From Streptomyces hygroscopicus (GTDB taxonomy: Bacteria > Actinomycetota > Actinomycetes > Streptomycetales > Streptomycetaceae): 64,000 bases of DNA. The notes under the pieces are model-generated. The model was not told where the DNA came from, did not search any database, and saw nothing but the letters and a program-made list of their open reading frames with translations. This document shows, piece by piece, positions 16,795 through 24,587 of this stretch. The translations under genes were made by a program, and so were the position numbers. Every line of letters begins with the position of its first letter. Within the stretch, counting starts at the first letter, position 1. Where the stretch lies: contig CP018627.1 in the NCBI GenBank assembly GCA_002021875.1, forward strand, positions 5,518,001 through 5,582,000, written 5' to 3'.

Positions 16795-18176
16795 TCGGCG
16801 CGGACCCGGCCGCCGCCGCGGCCCACCCGGGCCGTGCCCGAGCGGGCGAGCCGTTCGACCCGTCGGCCGCGGCGGCGCGCGCGACCGAGGCGATCCTGCG
16901 GGACACGCTGCACGGAGCGGACCGCGGCGTCGTCGTGGACTCCCCGCCCGGTGCGGGCAAGTCGACACTCGTGGTGCGGGCGGCGCGGGAGCTGGCCGCC
17001 GCCGGGCGGCCGCTGATGGTGGTCGCGCAGACCAACGCCCAGGTGGACGATCTGGTGGACCGGCTGGCCACGGCGGACCCCGACCTGCCGGTGGGGCGGC
17101 TGCACAGCAGCGATCCGCATCCGTACGACCCGGTGCTCGACGGTCATGCGTCGGTCCGCGCCTCCGCGAAGATCGCCGACCTCGCCGGGCTCGACATCGT
17201 CGTCTCCACGGCCGCGAAGTGGGCGCACATCAAGAACGTCGAGCCATGGCGGCACGCGATCGTGGACGAGGCGTACCAGATGCGCTCCGACGCGCTGCTG
17301 GCGGTCGCCGGGCTGTTCGAGCGGGCGCTGTTCGTGGGCGACCCGGGGCAGCTCGACCCGTTCAGCGTGGTGGGCGCCGACCAGTGGGCGGGGCTTTCGT
17401 ACGACCCGTCGGCGAGCGCGGTCACCACCCTGCTCGCGCACAATCCGCGGCTTCCGCAGCACCGGCTGCCGGTCTCCTGGCGGCTGCCGGCCTCGGCCGC
17501 GCCGCTGGTCTCGGACGCGTTCTATCCGTACACGCCCTTCCGCAGCGGCACCGGCCACGGCGAGCGGCGGCTGAGCTTCGGGGTGGCCTCCGACGGCTCC
17601 GGGCCGGACCGGGTGCTGGACGAGGCCGCCGCGTCCGGCTGGGGCCTGCTGGAGCTGCCCGCCCGGCGCACCCCGCGCACCGACCCGGAGGCGGTGGCGG
17701 CCGTGGCCCAGGTGGTGCGGCGACTGCTGGACCGGGGCGCGGTGGCGGTCAGCGAGCGGTCCGACGAACCGCTGCCGGTCGCGGCGGACCGGATCGCGGT
17801 GGGCACGGCCCACCGGGACCAGGCGGCGGCGGTCCGGGCTGCGCTGACGGGGCTCGGGGTCTCCGGCGTCACCGTCGACACCGCCAATCGACTCCAAGGG
17901 CGTGAGTTCGAGGTCACGGTCGTTCTGCACCCGCTGTCGGGGCGGCCGGACGCCACGGCCTTCCATCTGGAGACGGGCCGGCTGTGTGTGCTGGCGTCGC
18001 GGCACCGGCAGGCGTGTGTGGTGGTGTGCCGGGCGGGGGTGGCCGAGCTGCTGGACGAGCATCCGTCCACGGAGCCGGTGCAACTGGGCGTCACCGTGAA
18101 GTTCCCTGATGGCTGGGAGGCCAACCACGCGGTGCTGGCGCATCTGGCCGAGCACCGCGTGACATGGCGGCCGTAA
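16791..18176 (+). CDS. SF1 (Dna2/Upf1-like) helicase
   Basis: GTG 16791 overlaps the preceding TGA by four bases; the product has 461 residues. Superfamily 1 motifs appear in order: Walker A VVDSPPGAGKSTLVV (residues about 47-61), Ia MVVAQTNAQVDDLV, II AIVDEAYQM, III FVGDPGQLDPF, IV around AVGTAHRDQ, V TVDTANRLQGREFEVTVV and VI LASRHRQACVVV with the arginine finger. DEAY rather than DEAS/T and the GDPGQLDP form place it with Dna2/Upf1-type SF1B helicases. The 1B/1C inserts seem absent or minimal. With the Fe-S nuclease two genes upstream it looks like a split Dna2-type machine. Confidence 0.85.
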   Translation: MIGADPAAAAAHPGRARAGEPFDPSAAAARATEAILRDTLHGADRGVVVDSPPGAGKSTLVVRAARELAAAGRPLMVVAQTNAQVDDLVDRLATADPDLPVGRLHSSDPHPYDPVLDGHASVRASAKIADLAGLDIVVSTAAKWAHIKNVEPWRHAIVDEAYQMRSDALLAVAGLFERALFVGDPGQLDPFSVVGADQWAGLSYDPSASAVTTLLAHNPRLPQHRLPVSWRLPASAAPLVSDAFYPYTPFRSGTGHGERRLSFGVASDGSGPDRVLDEAAASGWGLLELPARRTPRTDPEAVAAVAQVVRRLLDRGAVAVSERSDEPLPVAADRIAVGTAHRDQAAAVRAALTGLGVSGVTVDTANRLQGREFEVTVVLHPLSGRPDATAFHLETGRLCVLASRHRQACVVVCRAGVAELLDEHPSTEPVQLGVTVKFPDGWEANHAVLAHLAEHRVTWRP

Positions 18177-18335
18177 GGGCGCGTTGGCGGCGGCCATGGC
18201 TGGCGTGAGGGCATGTCGGCGGCGGCCGTAAGGCTGTGTCGGCGGCAGCCGTAAGGCCGTAACGGCGTGTCGGCGGCGGCCGTAAGGGCTTGTCGTCGGC
18301 GGTCGTAACGGCGTGTCGGCGGCGGCCGTAAGGGC
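18171..18335. repeat. Imperfect tandem repeats built on GGCGGCGGCCGTAAGGG
   Basis: Directly after the helicase stop codon the sequence repeats a TGTCGGCGGCGGCCGTAAGGGC-type unit several times. Five exact copies of the octamer CCGTAAGG lie at 18171, 18226, 18249, 18280 and 18326. The first copy overlaps the helicase stop codon, so the array may have arisen by duplication of the gene's 3' end. The remainder of the 350-bp gap up to 18526 contains no gene that I can support. Confidence 0.75.
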
Positions 18336-18526
18336 TACGCGTCACCGGCGGCCGTACGGTGCGTCACCAGGGGCGACGGTCCGGCCATGGTTCAGGGGGC
18401 GGCGGGGTGGGGAGAGACCCCAGGTCGGCGGCGTACGGCGGGGGCGCCCTTGCCCTACGCGCGACAATGGAGACAACAGGACCACCGCGAACCGTAGGTG
18501 CCTCACGACCCAGGAGGAGAGATCAC

Positions 18527-18892
18527 ATGCCCGAGCCGGATGCGGCTCAAGGCCGGCACGGCTCCGCGCCCCGGCGGCTGAAACCAGCGCCCTTGCTCTT
18601 CGAACCGGCCGCCGCCGCCTCGGACGAGGCGCACTTCTTCGACCTGGAGTCGATCGAGGACCCGCGTGAGCTGCTGTCCCGCTCGACGGAGCTGGTGCTG
18701 GCGTTCCGCGCGGCGACGGACCGGGCCATGGAGTTCCAGGCGATGGCGGCCGCCCAGCTCGCCGACCCGAGGCGGTTCGATCGGCTGACTCCCGCCGTGA
18801 TCGCCGAGCGTGCCGAGTGGACCGAGGACTACGCCAAGAAGATGGTCGAGTTCGGCCGTGAGCTGATGCGGAGCGGCGAGGTGCCGGACTGA
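18527..18892 (+). CDS. Small conserved-type hypothetical protein
   Basis: The 121-residue product starts at ATG 18527 behind a strong GGAGGAGAG site. It is cytoplasmic and mostly helical. A basic N-terminus is followed by PLLFEPAAAASDEAHFFDLESIEDPRE and a long amphipathic helix region (LLSRSTELVLAFRAATDRAMEFQAMAAAQL). It ends in acidic/basic helices (RAEWTEDYAKKMVEFGRELM). I do not recognise the family. The gene is monocistronic, separated by repeats from the helicase operon and by 114 bp from the next gene. Confidence 0.65.
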   Translation: MPEPDAAQGRHGSAPRRLKPAPLLFEPAAAASDEAHFFDLESIEDPRELLSRSTELVLAFRAATDRAMEFQAMAAAQLADPRRFDRLTPAVIAERAEWTEDYAKKMVEFGRELMRSGEVPD

Positions 18893-19006
18893 CGGCAGGC
18901 GTGAGCCTGGGGCATATGCGGGCGGAAGATACCCGATGCCGACACCCGATGTCCCGGTTTCGCCTCATCTCTCTACACCGTCATCGCCGACGGTAAAGGT
19001 GGAAAC

Positions 19007-19648
19007 ATGACCAGAACGCCGCAGGACGCACTCCACACCGCCGCCTATGTCACCCCGGCGGGCGCGGACTGGCTCGCCTCGGCCAGCGCCTCGCCGCGCG
19101 GTGTGCAGGCCCTGTGGGCCGGAGCCCCGACCGCGGCGGTGACGCTGCCGTGCGGTACGGCGTTCGACGTCATCAGCATGGACGCGCTCTTCGGCCGCCG
19201 GGTGGTGGGCCGGTTATGGACCGACGGCCCCGGCACCGGGCCGGTCGCGGCCCGGTGCGGCCGCGTCATGCTCTTCGCCACCCCGGGCACCGCCCAGCGG
19301 CTGCCGGCGCTGCTCGGCTGGGAGGAGTGGGGCGCGACCGCTCCCCCACTGCTCTGCTACGGGCGGGGCGACGCGGTGACCGTGCCGCCACTGTTCCCAC
19401 CGGACCCCGATCCGCCGGAGGCGGCGCCCCTGGAGCGCGACGCCCGGGAGACCGGGAACCATGAGCCCGGCGCCCGGGAGTGCGCCCCGGTGCCGTCGCC
19501 GCGCTGGCTGGTCGCGCCCGATGTCCGCAAGCCCTGGCTGCCCGGTCCCGAGGTGCTGCTGTGGGCCTGTGTGAGGGCGGCCCGCGCCGCCGGTTGTGAT
19601 CTTGTCGGCACGGCTGTGACCAGCACACCCGCCGTCTTTCCGGGCTGA
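19007..19648 (+). CDS. Degenerate PrimPol-like protein, hypothetical
   Basis: The 213-residue product starts at ATG 19007 with AAAGGTGG upstream. The order of segments (AAYVTPAGADWLAS, GAPTAAVTLPCGTAFDVISMD, then GPVAARCGRVMLFATPGT, PPLLCYGRGDAVTVPP and a C-terminal PWLPGPEVLLWACVRAA) recalls the bifunctional primase/polymerase fold as found in short actinobacterial homologues. However, the catalytic acidic pair and His of active PrimPols are not evident. It is likely non-enzymatic or has lost activity. It lies just upstream of a tRNA-Lys gene, a common site for mobile elements, although nothing else mobile is visible. Confidence 0.5.
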   Translation: MTRTPQDALHTAAYVTPAGADWLASASASPRGVQALWAGAPTAAVTLPCGTAFDVISMDALFGRRVVGRLWTDGPGTGPVAARCGRVMLFATPGTAQRLPALLGWEEWGATAPPLLCYGRGDAVTVPPLFPPDPDPPEAAPLERDARETGNHEPGARECAPVPSPRWLVAPDVRKPWLPGPEVLLWACVRAARAAGCDLVGTAVTSTPAVFPG

Positions 19649-19695
19649 AAGTTATCGATTTTCGCTCCGTGGCGTCCGGGTGCTAAGGTCTCCTA

Positions 19696-19780
19696 CGTCA
19701 GCAGGCGCCGCTAGCTCAGTTGGTTAGAGCAGCTGACTCTTAATCAGCGGGTCCGGGGTTCGAGTCCCTGGCGGCGCACA
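19696..19780. repeat. 85-bp direct repeat, copy 1 (contains tRNA-Lys)
   Basis: This segment is identical to 51900-51984. It includes nine bases upstream of the tRNA (CGTCAGCAG), the whole tRNA-Lys gene and two bases after it. Sequence diverges immediately on both sides. The two copies are in direct orientation and about 32.2 kb apart. Confidence 0.9.
19705..19778 (+). tRNA. tRNA-Lys (anticodon CTT), copy 1
   Basis: The 74-nt gene folds as a standard cloverleaf: acceptor GCGCCGC/GCGGCGC, D-arm GCTC/GAGC, anticodon stem CTGA/TCAG with loop CTCTTAA (anticodon CTT, reading AAG) and T-loop TTCGAGT. The discriminator base is A and CCA is not encoded. A second identical gene lies at 51909. Confidence 0.95.
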
Positions 19781-19787
19781 GACAGCC

Positions 19788-19817
19788 AAAGGCCCCTCAC
19801 TTCGGTGAGGGGCCTTT
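19788..19817. terminator. Bidirectional terminator with TTCG tetraloop
   Basis: A perfect 13-bp stem (19788-19800 and 19805-19817) closes on TTCG and is flanked by A3 and T3. It ends the rightward tRNA transcript and the leftward glycosyltransferase transcript. Confidence 0.9.
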
Positions 19818-19832
19818 CGCGTACGACGACCC

Positions 19833-21089
19833 TCACGTCGCCGGGCCCGTGAGCCGGGTGACCGCCAGCACCGCCTTGTCCGGGCCGGGCATCGCCAGCG
19901 CCTCCCGCCGCAGGGCGTGCGCCGCCGCGGCGTACGAGGGCTGTTCCAGCAGTGTGAACAGGTCCAGGGCCAGCCGACCGCCCGCCGCCCGCGCCCCGTG
20001 CCGCGTGCCGTCGAGGGCGTCGGCGGGCAGATACATCCCGGCGCCCGCCCGGGCCAGCCGCGCCCCGTTCAGCTGCTGCTCGAGGCGGGGCGCGACGACC
20101 AGCTGCGGCACCCCGGCCGTGGCGGCGGCCAGCACCGCCGCGCCCCCGCCCTGGTGGAGCAGGGCCCGGCAGCCCGGCAGCACCCGGTGCAGCGGCCCGG
20201 CGGGCGGCCGCCCCTCGGCGGCGCTGCCGACCCGGACGACCTCCACGCCCCGCGCCTCGGCGGCCCACAGTGCGGCCCTTACGGCGTCCGGCGGGCCACT
20301 GGCGTCGTCCCACGCCGCGCACACCCGCACCGGCCCGGAGCGCCTCGGGCCGCCCGGCCCGCGCCGCCCGTTCGACGCGGTGACCTGGCGCGCGGGGTAC
20401 GGCCCGGCGCGGCGGGCCTCGTAAGGCGACGGCGCCTCATGCGGCGACGACCCATCCTGCGGAACGAGGCGCACCGGCATCCGCCGCGCCCGCGAGGGCA
20501 GTGCGAGGCTCGGCGGGCAGGGGTCGAGCCAGAGGTCGGGCTCGCGCGCCGGGTCGGCGCCGTAACGCCGCATCAGCCGGGCGTAGCCGGGCAGCGGCGG
20601 GCCTTCGAGCCGCTGCCGGTCCAGCCGCAGCACGGCCGCGCTCCCCCACAGCTGACCGATCGCGGGCACCCCCAGCGCCCCCGCGGCCACCGTGCCCGCG
20701 TACGCGCTGGCGTCATGCACCACCAGCTCCGGCTGCCAGCAGCGGGCGAAGGCCACCAGACCCTGGGCCATCGCCTCGGCGATCCGCACCTGCCGATCGC
20801 CCAACGCGCGCAGCACGCCGTGCTGCTCCGCGGTGAGCGCGGCGGGCCGCACCGGCCAGTCCGTCGGCCAGACGCCGCGCGGGCGCCGCGTCGCGTCCGG
20901 TGCCCTGACCACCGCCACGGGCAGGGCACCGATCTGCACCGGCACCAGGCCGGTCCGGGCGACGGCCGCCGCGCACTCGGACGGCACCGCGACCCGCACC
21001 TGGTGCCCGGCTCCGAGCAGGGCGCGCGCCAGCGGCACCATGGGAACGAGATGGGCGCCCGAGGCCCAGGTCGTGAAGAGGACGCGCAC
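19833..21089 (-). CDS. GT1-type (MGT-like) glycosyltransferase
   Basis: The 418-residue protein starts at GTG 21089 behind GGGAGGTGAACC. It has the GT-B two-domain layout of antibiotic glycosyltransferases. The N-terminal acceptor domain begins MRVLFTTWASGAHLVPMVPLARAL, and the C-terminal nucleotide-sugar domain carries LLHQGGGAAVLAAATAGVPQLVV with the conserved His and glycine run, followed by EQQLNGARLARAG. Close relatives in natural-product clusters attach deoxysugars to polyketides or peptides from dTDP donors. A variable linker (about residues 205-250) is rich in Pro/Arg. It is the last gene of the leftward set of the RiPP-like locus; acceptor and sugar are unknown, and no deoxysugar genes are in the window. 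Confidence 0.8.
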   Translation of the reverse strand: MRVLFTTWASGAHLVPMVPLARALLGAGHQVRVAVPSECAAAVARTGLVPVQIGALPVAVVRAPDATRRPRGVWPTDWPVRPAALTAEQHGVLRALGDRQVRIAEAMAQGLVAFARCWQPELVVHDASAYAGTVAAGALGVPAIGQLWGSAAVLRLDRQRLEGPPLPGYARLMRRYGADPAREPDLWLDPCPPSLALPSRARRMPVRLVPQDGSSPHEAPSPYEARRAGPYPARQVTASNGRRGPGGPRRSGPVRVCAAWDDASGPPDAVRAALWAAEARGVEVVRVGSAAEGRPPAGPLHRVLPGCRALLHQGGGAAVLAAATAGVPQLVVAPRLEQQLNGARLARAGAGMYLPADALDGTRHGARAAGGRLALDLFTLLEQPSYAAAAHALRREALAMPGPDKAVLAVTRLTGPAT

Positions 21090-21181
21090 GGTTCACCTCC
21101 CGCAGAGGTTGAGCCGGCCGGACCGCCCGGTCCGGCCGATGGACATGACACCGAGCCGACCCATCGCTCCCCTCGCCGGGC

Positions 21182-21910
21182 TCAGCGGCACCCCCCGAGC
21201 GTCAGCGCTTCGCCGGTGACCGTGCCGTTGGCCGCCGAGCACAGGAAGAGGAGGGCGCGGGCGATGTCCTCGGGGGTGGCGGGCGGCCGGTCAGGCGGAG
21301 TCGGCGGCCGGTCGGGCGAGGTCGGCCCGGGGCACACGGCGTTGATCAGCACTCCATCGCCGCCCACTTCGCCCGCCAGTCCGCGGACCAGACCGTGCAG
21401 CCCGGCCCGCGCCACCGCGTGGAACTCCCCGTCGACCGCGCCGTCCGGTGCCTGCGGTGAGGCCACCAGCGCGATCCGGCCCCAGCCGCGCTTGCGCATC
21501 CCGGCGACGGCCCACTGGACGGTGCGCATAGCGGGCACGAAGCCGTCGGCGACGAGGGGCCGCCAGTGCTCCTCCGGTACGTCCTCGAACCGGGTGTGCG
21601 GATCGCGTCGCGCGCCCCGCCGCCGGGCGGCCGCCACCAGCACGTCGAGCCCGCCCCAGTGCTCCTCCACGGCGGCCACGACCCAGCGTGGCGACGCGGC
21701 GTCGTCCAGGGCGTACGGCACGGCGAAGGCCCTGCCACCGTCCGGTCCGGACAGCTCGGCGGCCAGCGCCTCGGCGGCCTCGCGGTGGTGCCGGAAGGCG
21801 AGCGCCACCCGGGCGCCCTGCTCCGCGAAGGCGCGTGCGGCGGCCCGGCCGATGGCCCCGGTGGCCCCGGTGACCAGGACCGTGCGCCCCTCCAGGCCGA
21901 GGTCCAACAT
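21182..21910 (-). CDS. SDR-fold protein lacking the catalytic Tyr and Lys
   Basis: The 242-residue product is a classical short-chain dehydrogenase by length and by the cofactor motif VTGATGAIGRAAARAF. The active-site serine remains in LVASPQAPDG, but the Y-x3-K element is replaced by GEFHAVARAGLHGLV (Phe for Tyr, Arg for Lys), and the N-N-A-G structural motif reads VAAARRRG. Conventional ketoreduction is therefore unlikely. It may bind cofactor or substrate, act as a partner subunit, or catalyse a different step. The start ATG 21910 has GAGGAGCG upstream. It lies between the glycosyltransferase and the GlxA-type regulator in the same direction. Confidence 0.8.
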   Translation of the reverse strand: MLDLGLEGRTVLVTGATGAIGRAAARAFAEQGARVALAFRHHREAAEALAAELSGPDGGRAFAVPYALDDAASPRWVVAAVEEHWGGLDVLVAAARRRGARRDPHTRFEDVPEEHWRPLVADGFVPAMRTVQWAVAGMRKRGWGRIALVASPQAPDGAVDGEFHAVARAGLHGLVRGLAGEVGGDGVLINAVCPGPTSPDRPPTPPDRPPATPEDIARALLFLCSAANGTVTGEALTLGGCR

Positions 21911-22013
21911 GGGCGCTCCTCGCGGTCGTTCCCACTGAGAAGGCCATGGTCGCCGCCGTGACTCGAGTACGCCTCGACCTGTGCCCGAGGCTGCCCAGGG
22001 GACCGCTCGGCGG

Positions 22014-22964
22014 CTATCCGGCGTTTCGCTGGAAGGCGGAGCGGTAGCTGTGCGGGCTGGTGCCGACGACGCGCTTGAAGCGGTCCCGGAAGGAGGTGGG
22101 CGAGCCGAAGCCGACCTGAGTGGCGATGCGCTCGACCGGGTGGGTGGTGGCCTCCAGCAGATACTGCGCCTGCCGGATCCGGGCGCGGTGCAGCCACTGC
22201 AGCGGGGTGGTTCCGGTGTGCTCCCGGAACCGGCGGTTGAGGGTGCGGGTGCTCATGCCGATGTGGGCGGCGATCTCGTTGAGGGTGAGGTCCCGTCCGG
22301 CGTTGTCCTCCATCCACCGCAGCAGCGGTTCGAACAGCGATCCGCGCGGTACGGGCGGCTGGTCGTGAACGATGAACTGGGCCTGCCCGCCCTCCCGTTC
22401 CAGGGGCATCACGGACAGCCGCGCGGCGTCGGCGGCCACGGCGGAGCCATGGTCGCGCCGGATCATGTGCAGACACAGATCGAGCCCGGCCGCGGCGCCC
22501 GCCGAGGTGAGGATCTGGCCGTTGTCCACATAGAGCACATCCGGGTCGACCTGGATCTTCGGATGGAGCTCGGAAAGCAGCGCACCGGCGAGCCAGTGGG
22601 TGGTGGCGCGGTGTCCGTCGAGCAGCCCGGTGGCGGCGAGGACGAAGGCTCCGGAGCAGATCGAGGCGATACGGGTGCCCCGGTCGGCGGCGTCCCGCAA
22701 CGCGTCGATCACCTCGTCGGGGACCGGAAGCAGCGCGTCGCTGCGGCCGGGCACGACGATCGTGTCGGCCTCGGCGAGCGCCTCGAGCCCGTACGGGGCC
22801 TGGAGAGCGAACACCCCGGCGTCGACGCTGGGGGCGGGGCCGCAGACCCGGACCCGGTAGGGCTCCCGGCCGTCGGGCAGCCGGGTGCGGGTGAAGACCT
22901 CGATCGGGGTGGCCAGATCGAAGGGGATGACCTGGTCCAGCGCCAGGATCACGACAGTGTGCAT
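22014..22964 (-). CDS. GlxA/FtrA-type transcriptional regulator (DJ-1/PfpI plus AraC HTH)
   Basis: The 316-residue regulator joins an N-terminal DJ-1/PfpI-like amidotransferase fold (about 1-185, beginning MHTVVILALDQVIPFDLATP, with Cys in SICSGAFVLAATGLL) to a C-terminal AraC/XylS double helix-turn-helix (about 215-316; NEIAAHIGMSTRTLNRRF and RIATQVGFGSPTSFRDRFKR). Proteins of this type regulate catabolic or secondary-metabolite genes in Streptomyces. It is oriented with the FAD monooxygenase upstream (93-bp gap) and the SDR downstream (103-bp gap), so it may be co-transcribed and local in action. Confidence 0.9.
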   Translation of the reverse strand: MHTVVILALDQVIPFDLATPIEVFTRTRLPDGREPYRVRVCGPAPSVDAGVFALQAPYGLEALAEADTIVVPGRSDALLPVPDEVIDALRDAADRGTRIASICSGAFVLAATGLLDGHRATTHWLAGALLSELHPKIQVDPDVLYVDNGQILTSAGAAAGLDLCLHMIRRDHGSAVAADAARLSVMPLEREGGQAQFIVHDQPPVPRGSLFEPLLRWMEDNAGRDLTLNEIAAHIGMSTRTLNRRFREHTGTTPLQWLHRARIRQAQYLLEATTHPVERIATQVGFGSPTSFRDRFKRVVGTSPHSYRSAFQRNAG

Positions 22965-23057
22965 GGCCTCAACTTAGGCGGTGCGGCATATGCACTCGAA
23001 GCCGGGGTGGCGATAAGTCGGCGAACTAGTGCTTTCCAGCCATCGCGCTCCGGGGTG

Positions 23058-24293
23058 TCATATCCGGCCACACACTCCGGCGTCGGCGATGCGGATCGAC
23101 GGGTTGCCGTAGGCCATGCGCTGCAGGATCTTGCGATAGAACGGCGTACGACGCAGCGCCCGCGCGAGACGGGGGCGCACCCGGGTGGTGAACGTGCCCT
23201 GCGAGAGGATCGCCCGGCTCTGCAGGGTCTGCATCCGCATCACCGCCGCGATATCGGGCCCGCGCCGCCGCTCGAACTCCGCCAGCCGCTCGGCGCTGGT
23301 GTCGCCCTCGGCCAGGGCGCGGGCCAACAGGGGGTGCAGCACCACCGCGTCCTGCACCGCGAGGTTGATGCCCTGGGCGCCGATCGGGCTGTGGGTGTGG
23401 GCGGCGTCGCCGATCAGCACCAGCCCATCGGCGACCCAGCGCTCGGCGCGTGCGGAGAAGACCTCGAGCACGCCGAGGTCGGCCGGGGTGCGGATCTGAT
23501 CGCGGATCAGCGTGGCGTACCCCGGCACGGCACGCACCAGCCGCTCCTTGACTTGGTCGAGGCCGAGGGCGGCGATATGGCCGTAGCGCCGGTGCGGCAG
23601 GGTCCAGCCGATCTGGATCCGGTTCGACCAGGAGCCGTAGACCAGCACCGGGCCGCCGCCGGCGCGGAACACCCGCACATCGCGGAGCGGCGGCTCTTCC
23701 CGGGGCGCGATGAGCGTGCACCACAGCACATCCTGGGCGAACGCGTCGGCGCGGCCCGCTCCGATGCCCGCCAGCCGCCGGATCCGCGAGAACCGGCCGT
23801 CCGCGCCGACGACGACCCGGGCTCGCACGGCACAGCGGTCCGGCGGTCCCTCGGCGATGACCCCGGCGATCCGCTCCCCCCGCCACAGCAGGGCCCCGGC
23901 CCGGCGTCCGGGCAGATAGCGGAAGCCTGGCGAGCGGCGGCAGCGGGCGAGGAGCTCATCCAGCAGATGGGGGCGCGGAACGCTCAACAGGTGGTCGTAC
24001 GGGGCCGCAAGCAGCCGGTAGTCGGCCTCCAGCAGCACTCGCTCGCCCTCGATGACCAGGAATCGGTCGTGCTCATGGGCACCGCGGGCGCGGGCGCCGG
24101 CGAGCACACCGAGCGCGTCCAACAGCGCCATCGCGCCGGGTTGGAGGATTTCGCCGCGGAACACGCGCTGATGCGCGCGGGCGCACTCCACCACGGTCAC
24201 CCGGGCCCCCGACCGCAGCATCAGCAGCGCCAGCACCAGACCGGCCGGGCCGCCGCCGACCACGCACACATCGGTGTCGATCTCGCGCGTCAT
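23058..24293 (-). CDS. FAD-dependent monooxygenase (PHBH/UbiH type)
   Basis: From ATG 24293, preceded by an ideal AGGAGGCGCG, the product has 411 residues. The FAD-binding dinucleotide motif is CVVGGGPAGLVLALLML near the N-terminus, the DG motif is RVVVGADGRFSRIRR and the third motif is GDAAHTHSPIGAQGINLAVQDA. This is the single-component aromatic hydroxylase/epoxidase fold that uses NAD(P)H and O2. In the RiPP-like locus it could hydroxylate or oxidise the modified peptide. N-oxygenation is another possibility, as proposed for flavoenzymes of other linear azole peptides, but the substrate is unknown. The start chosen removes 22 non-homologous residues. Confidence 0.85.
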   Translation of the reverse strand: MTREIDTDVCVVGGGPAGLVLALLMLRSGARVTVVECARAHQRVFRGEILQPGAMALLDALGVLAGARARGAHEHDRFLVIEGERVLLEADYRLLAAPYDHLLSVPRPHLLDELLARCRRSPGFRYLPGRRAGALLWRGERIAGVIAEGPPDRCAVRARVVVGADGRFSRIRRLAGIGAGRADAFAQDVLWCTLIAPREEPPLRDVRVFRAGGGPVLVYGSWSNRIQIGWTLPHRRYGHIAALGLDQVKERLVRAVPGYATLIRDQIRTPADLGVLEVFSARAERWVADGLVLIGDAAHTHSPIGAQGINLAVQDAVVLHPLLARALAEGDTSAERLAEFERRRGPDIAAVMRMQTLQSRAILSQGTFTTRVRPRLARALRRTPFYRKILQRMAYGNPSIRIADAGVCGRI

Positions 24294-24524
24294 CGCGCCT
24301 CCTGCTGGTCGAGCTCCAGGACATGGGCATCGGGCGCCTGTGGCATCCCCTGGACGCACTACGGCTCCGCTTGCCCGCGCGGGGGGATCGGGCAGCGGAG
24401 CCGTAGCGAGCCCGGCTGAAGGGCGGCGCCGGGCGTTCTTGGGGGGATGGTTCGCCGGACGGGGACGGCTGGTGGGGGGGCTAACGGGCTCCGGACGAGG
24501 GCGGTGTCGGGGGGCTGTGGGGGC

Positions 24525-24587
24525 TATCGGCTGTGGACTGTTGGCTATTGGCTGTGGACTGTTGGCTATTGGCTGTGGACTGTTGGT
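24525..24587. repeat. Array of nine contiguous heptamers (TRTNGRY-type) next to the SARP gene
   Basis: Three 21-bp direct repeats (24522-24542, 24543-24563, 24564-24584) resolve into consecutive 7-mers: TATCGGC, TGTGGAC, TGTTGGC, TATTGGC, TGTGGAC, TGTTGGC, TATTGGC, TGTGGAC, TGTTGGT. They abut the stop codon of the SARP gene and lie 232-294 bp upstream of the FAD monooxygenase start. SARP regulators bind heptameric direct repeats, so this is a candidate binding array, although its period has no gaps and its distance from the start codon is greater than in known SARP promoters. The rest of the 294-bp gap holds no gene that I can support. Confidence 0.8.

Noticed and set aside
21981..24419. A plus-strand open frame of 812 codons across the GlxA, monooxygenase and intergenic region
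   Set aside because: It is antisense to two genes with complete family motifs, has no recognisable domain and runs through the heptamer-bearing gap region; long open frames opposite real genes are expected at this G+C content.
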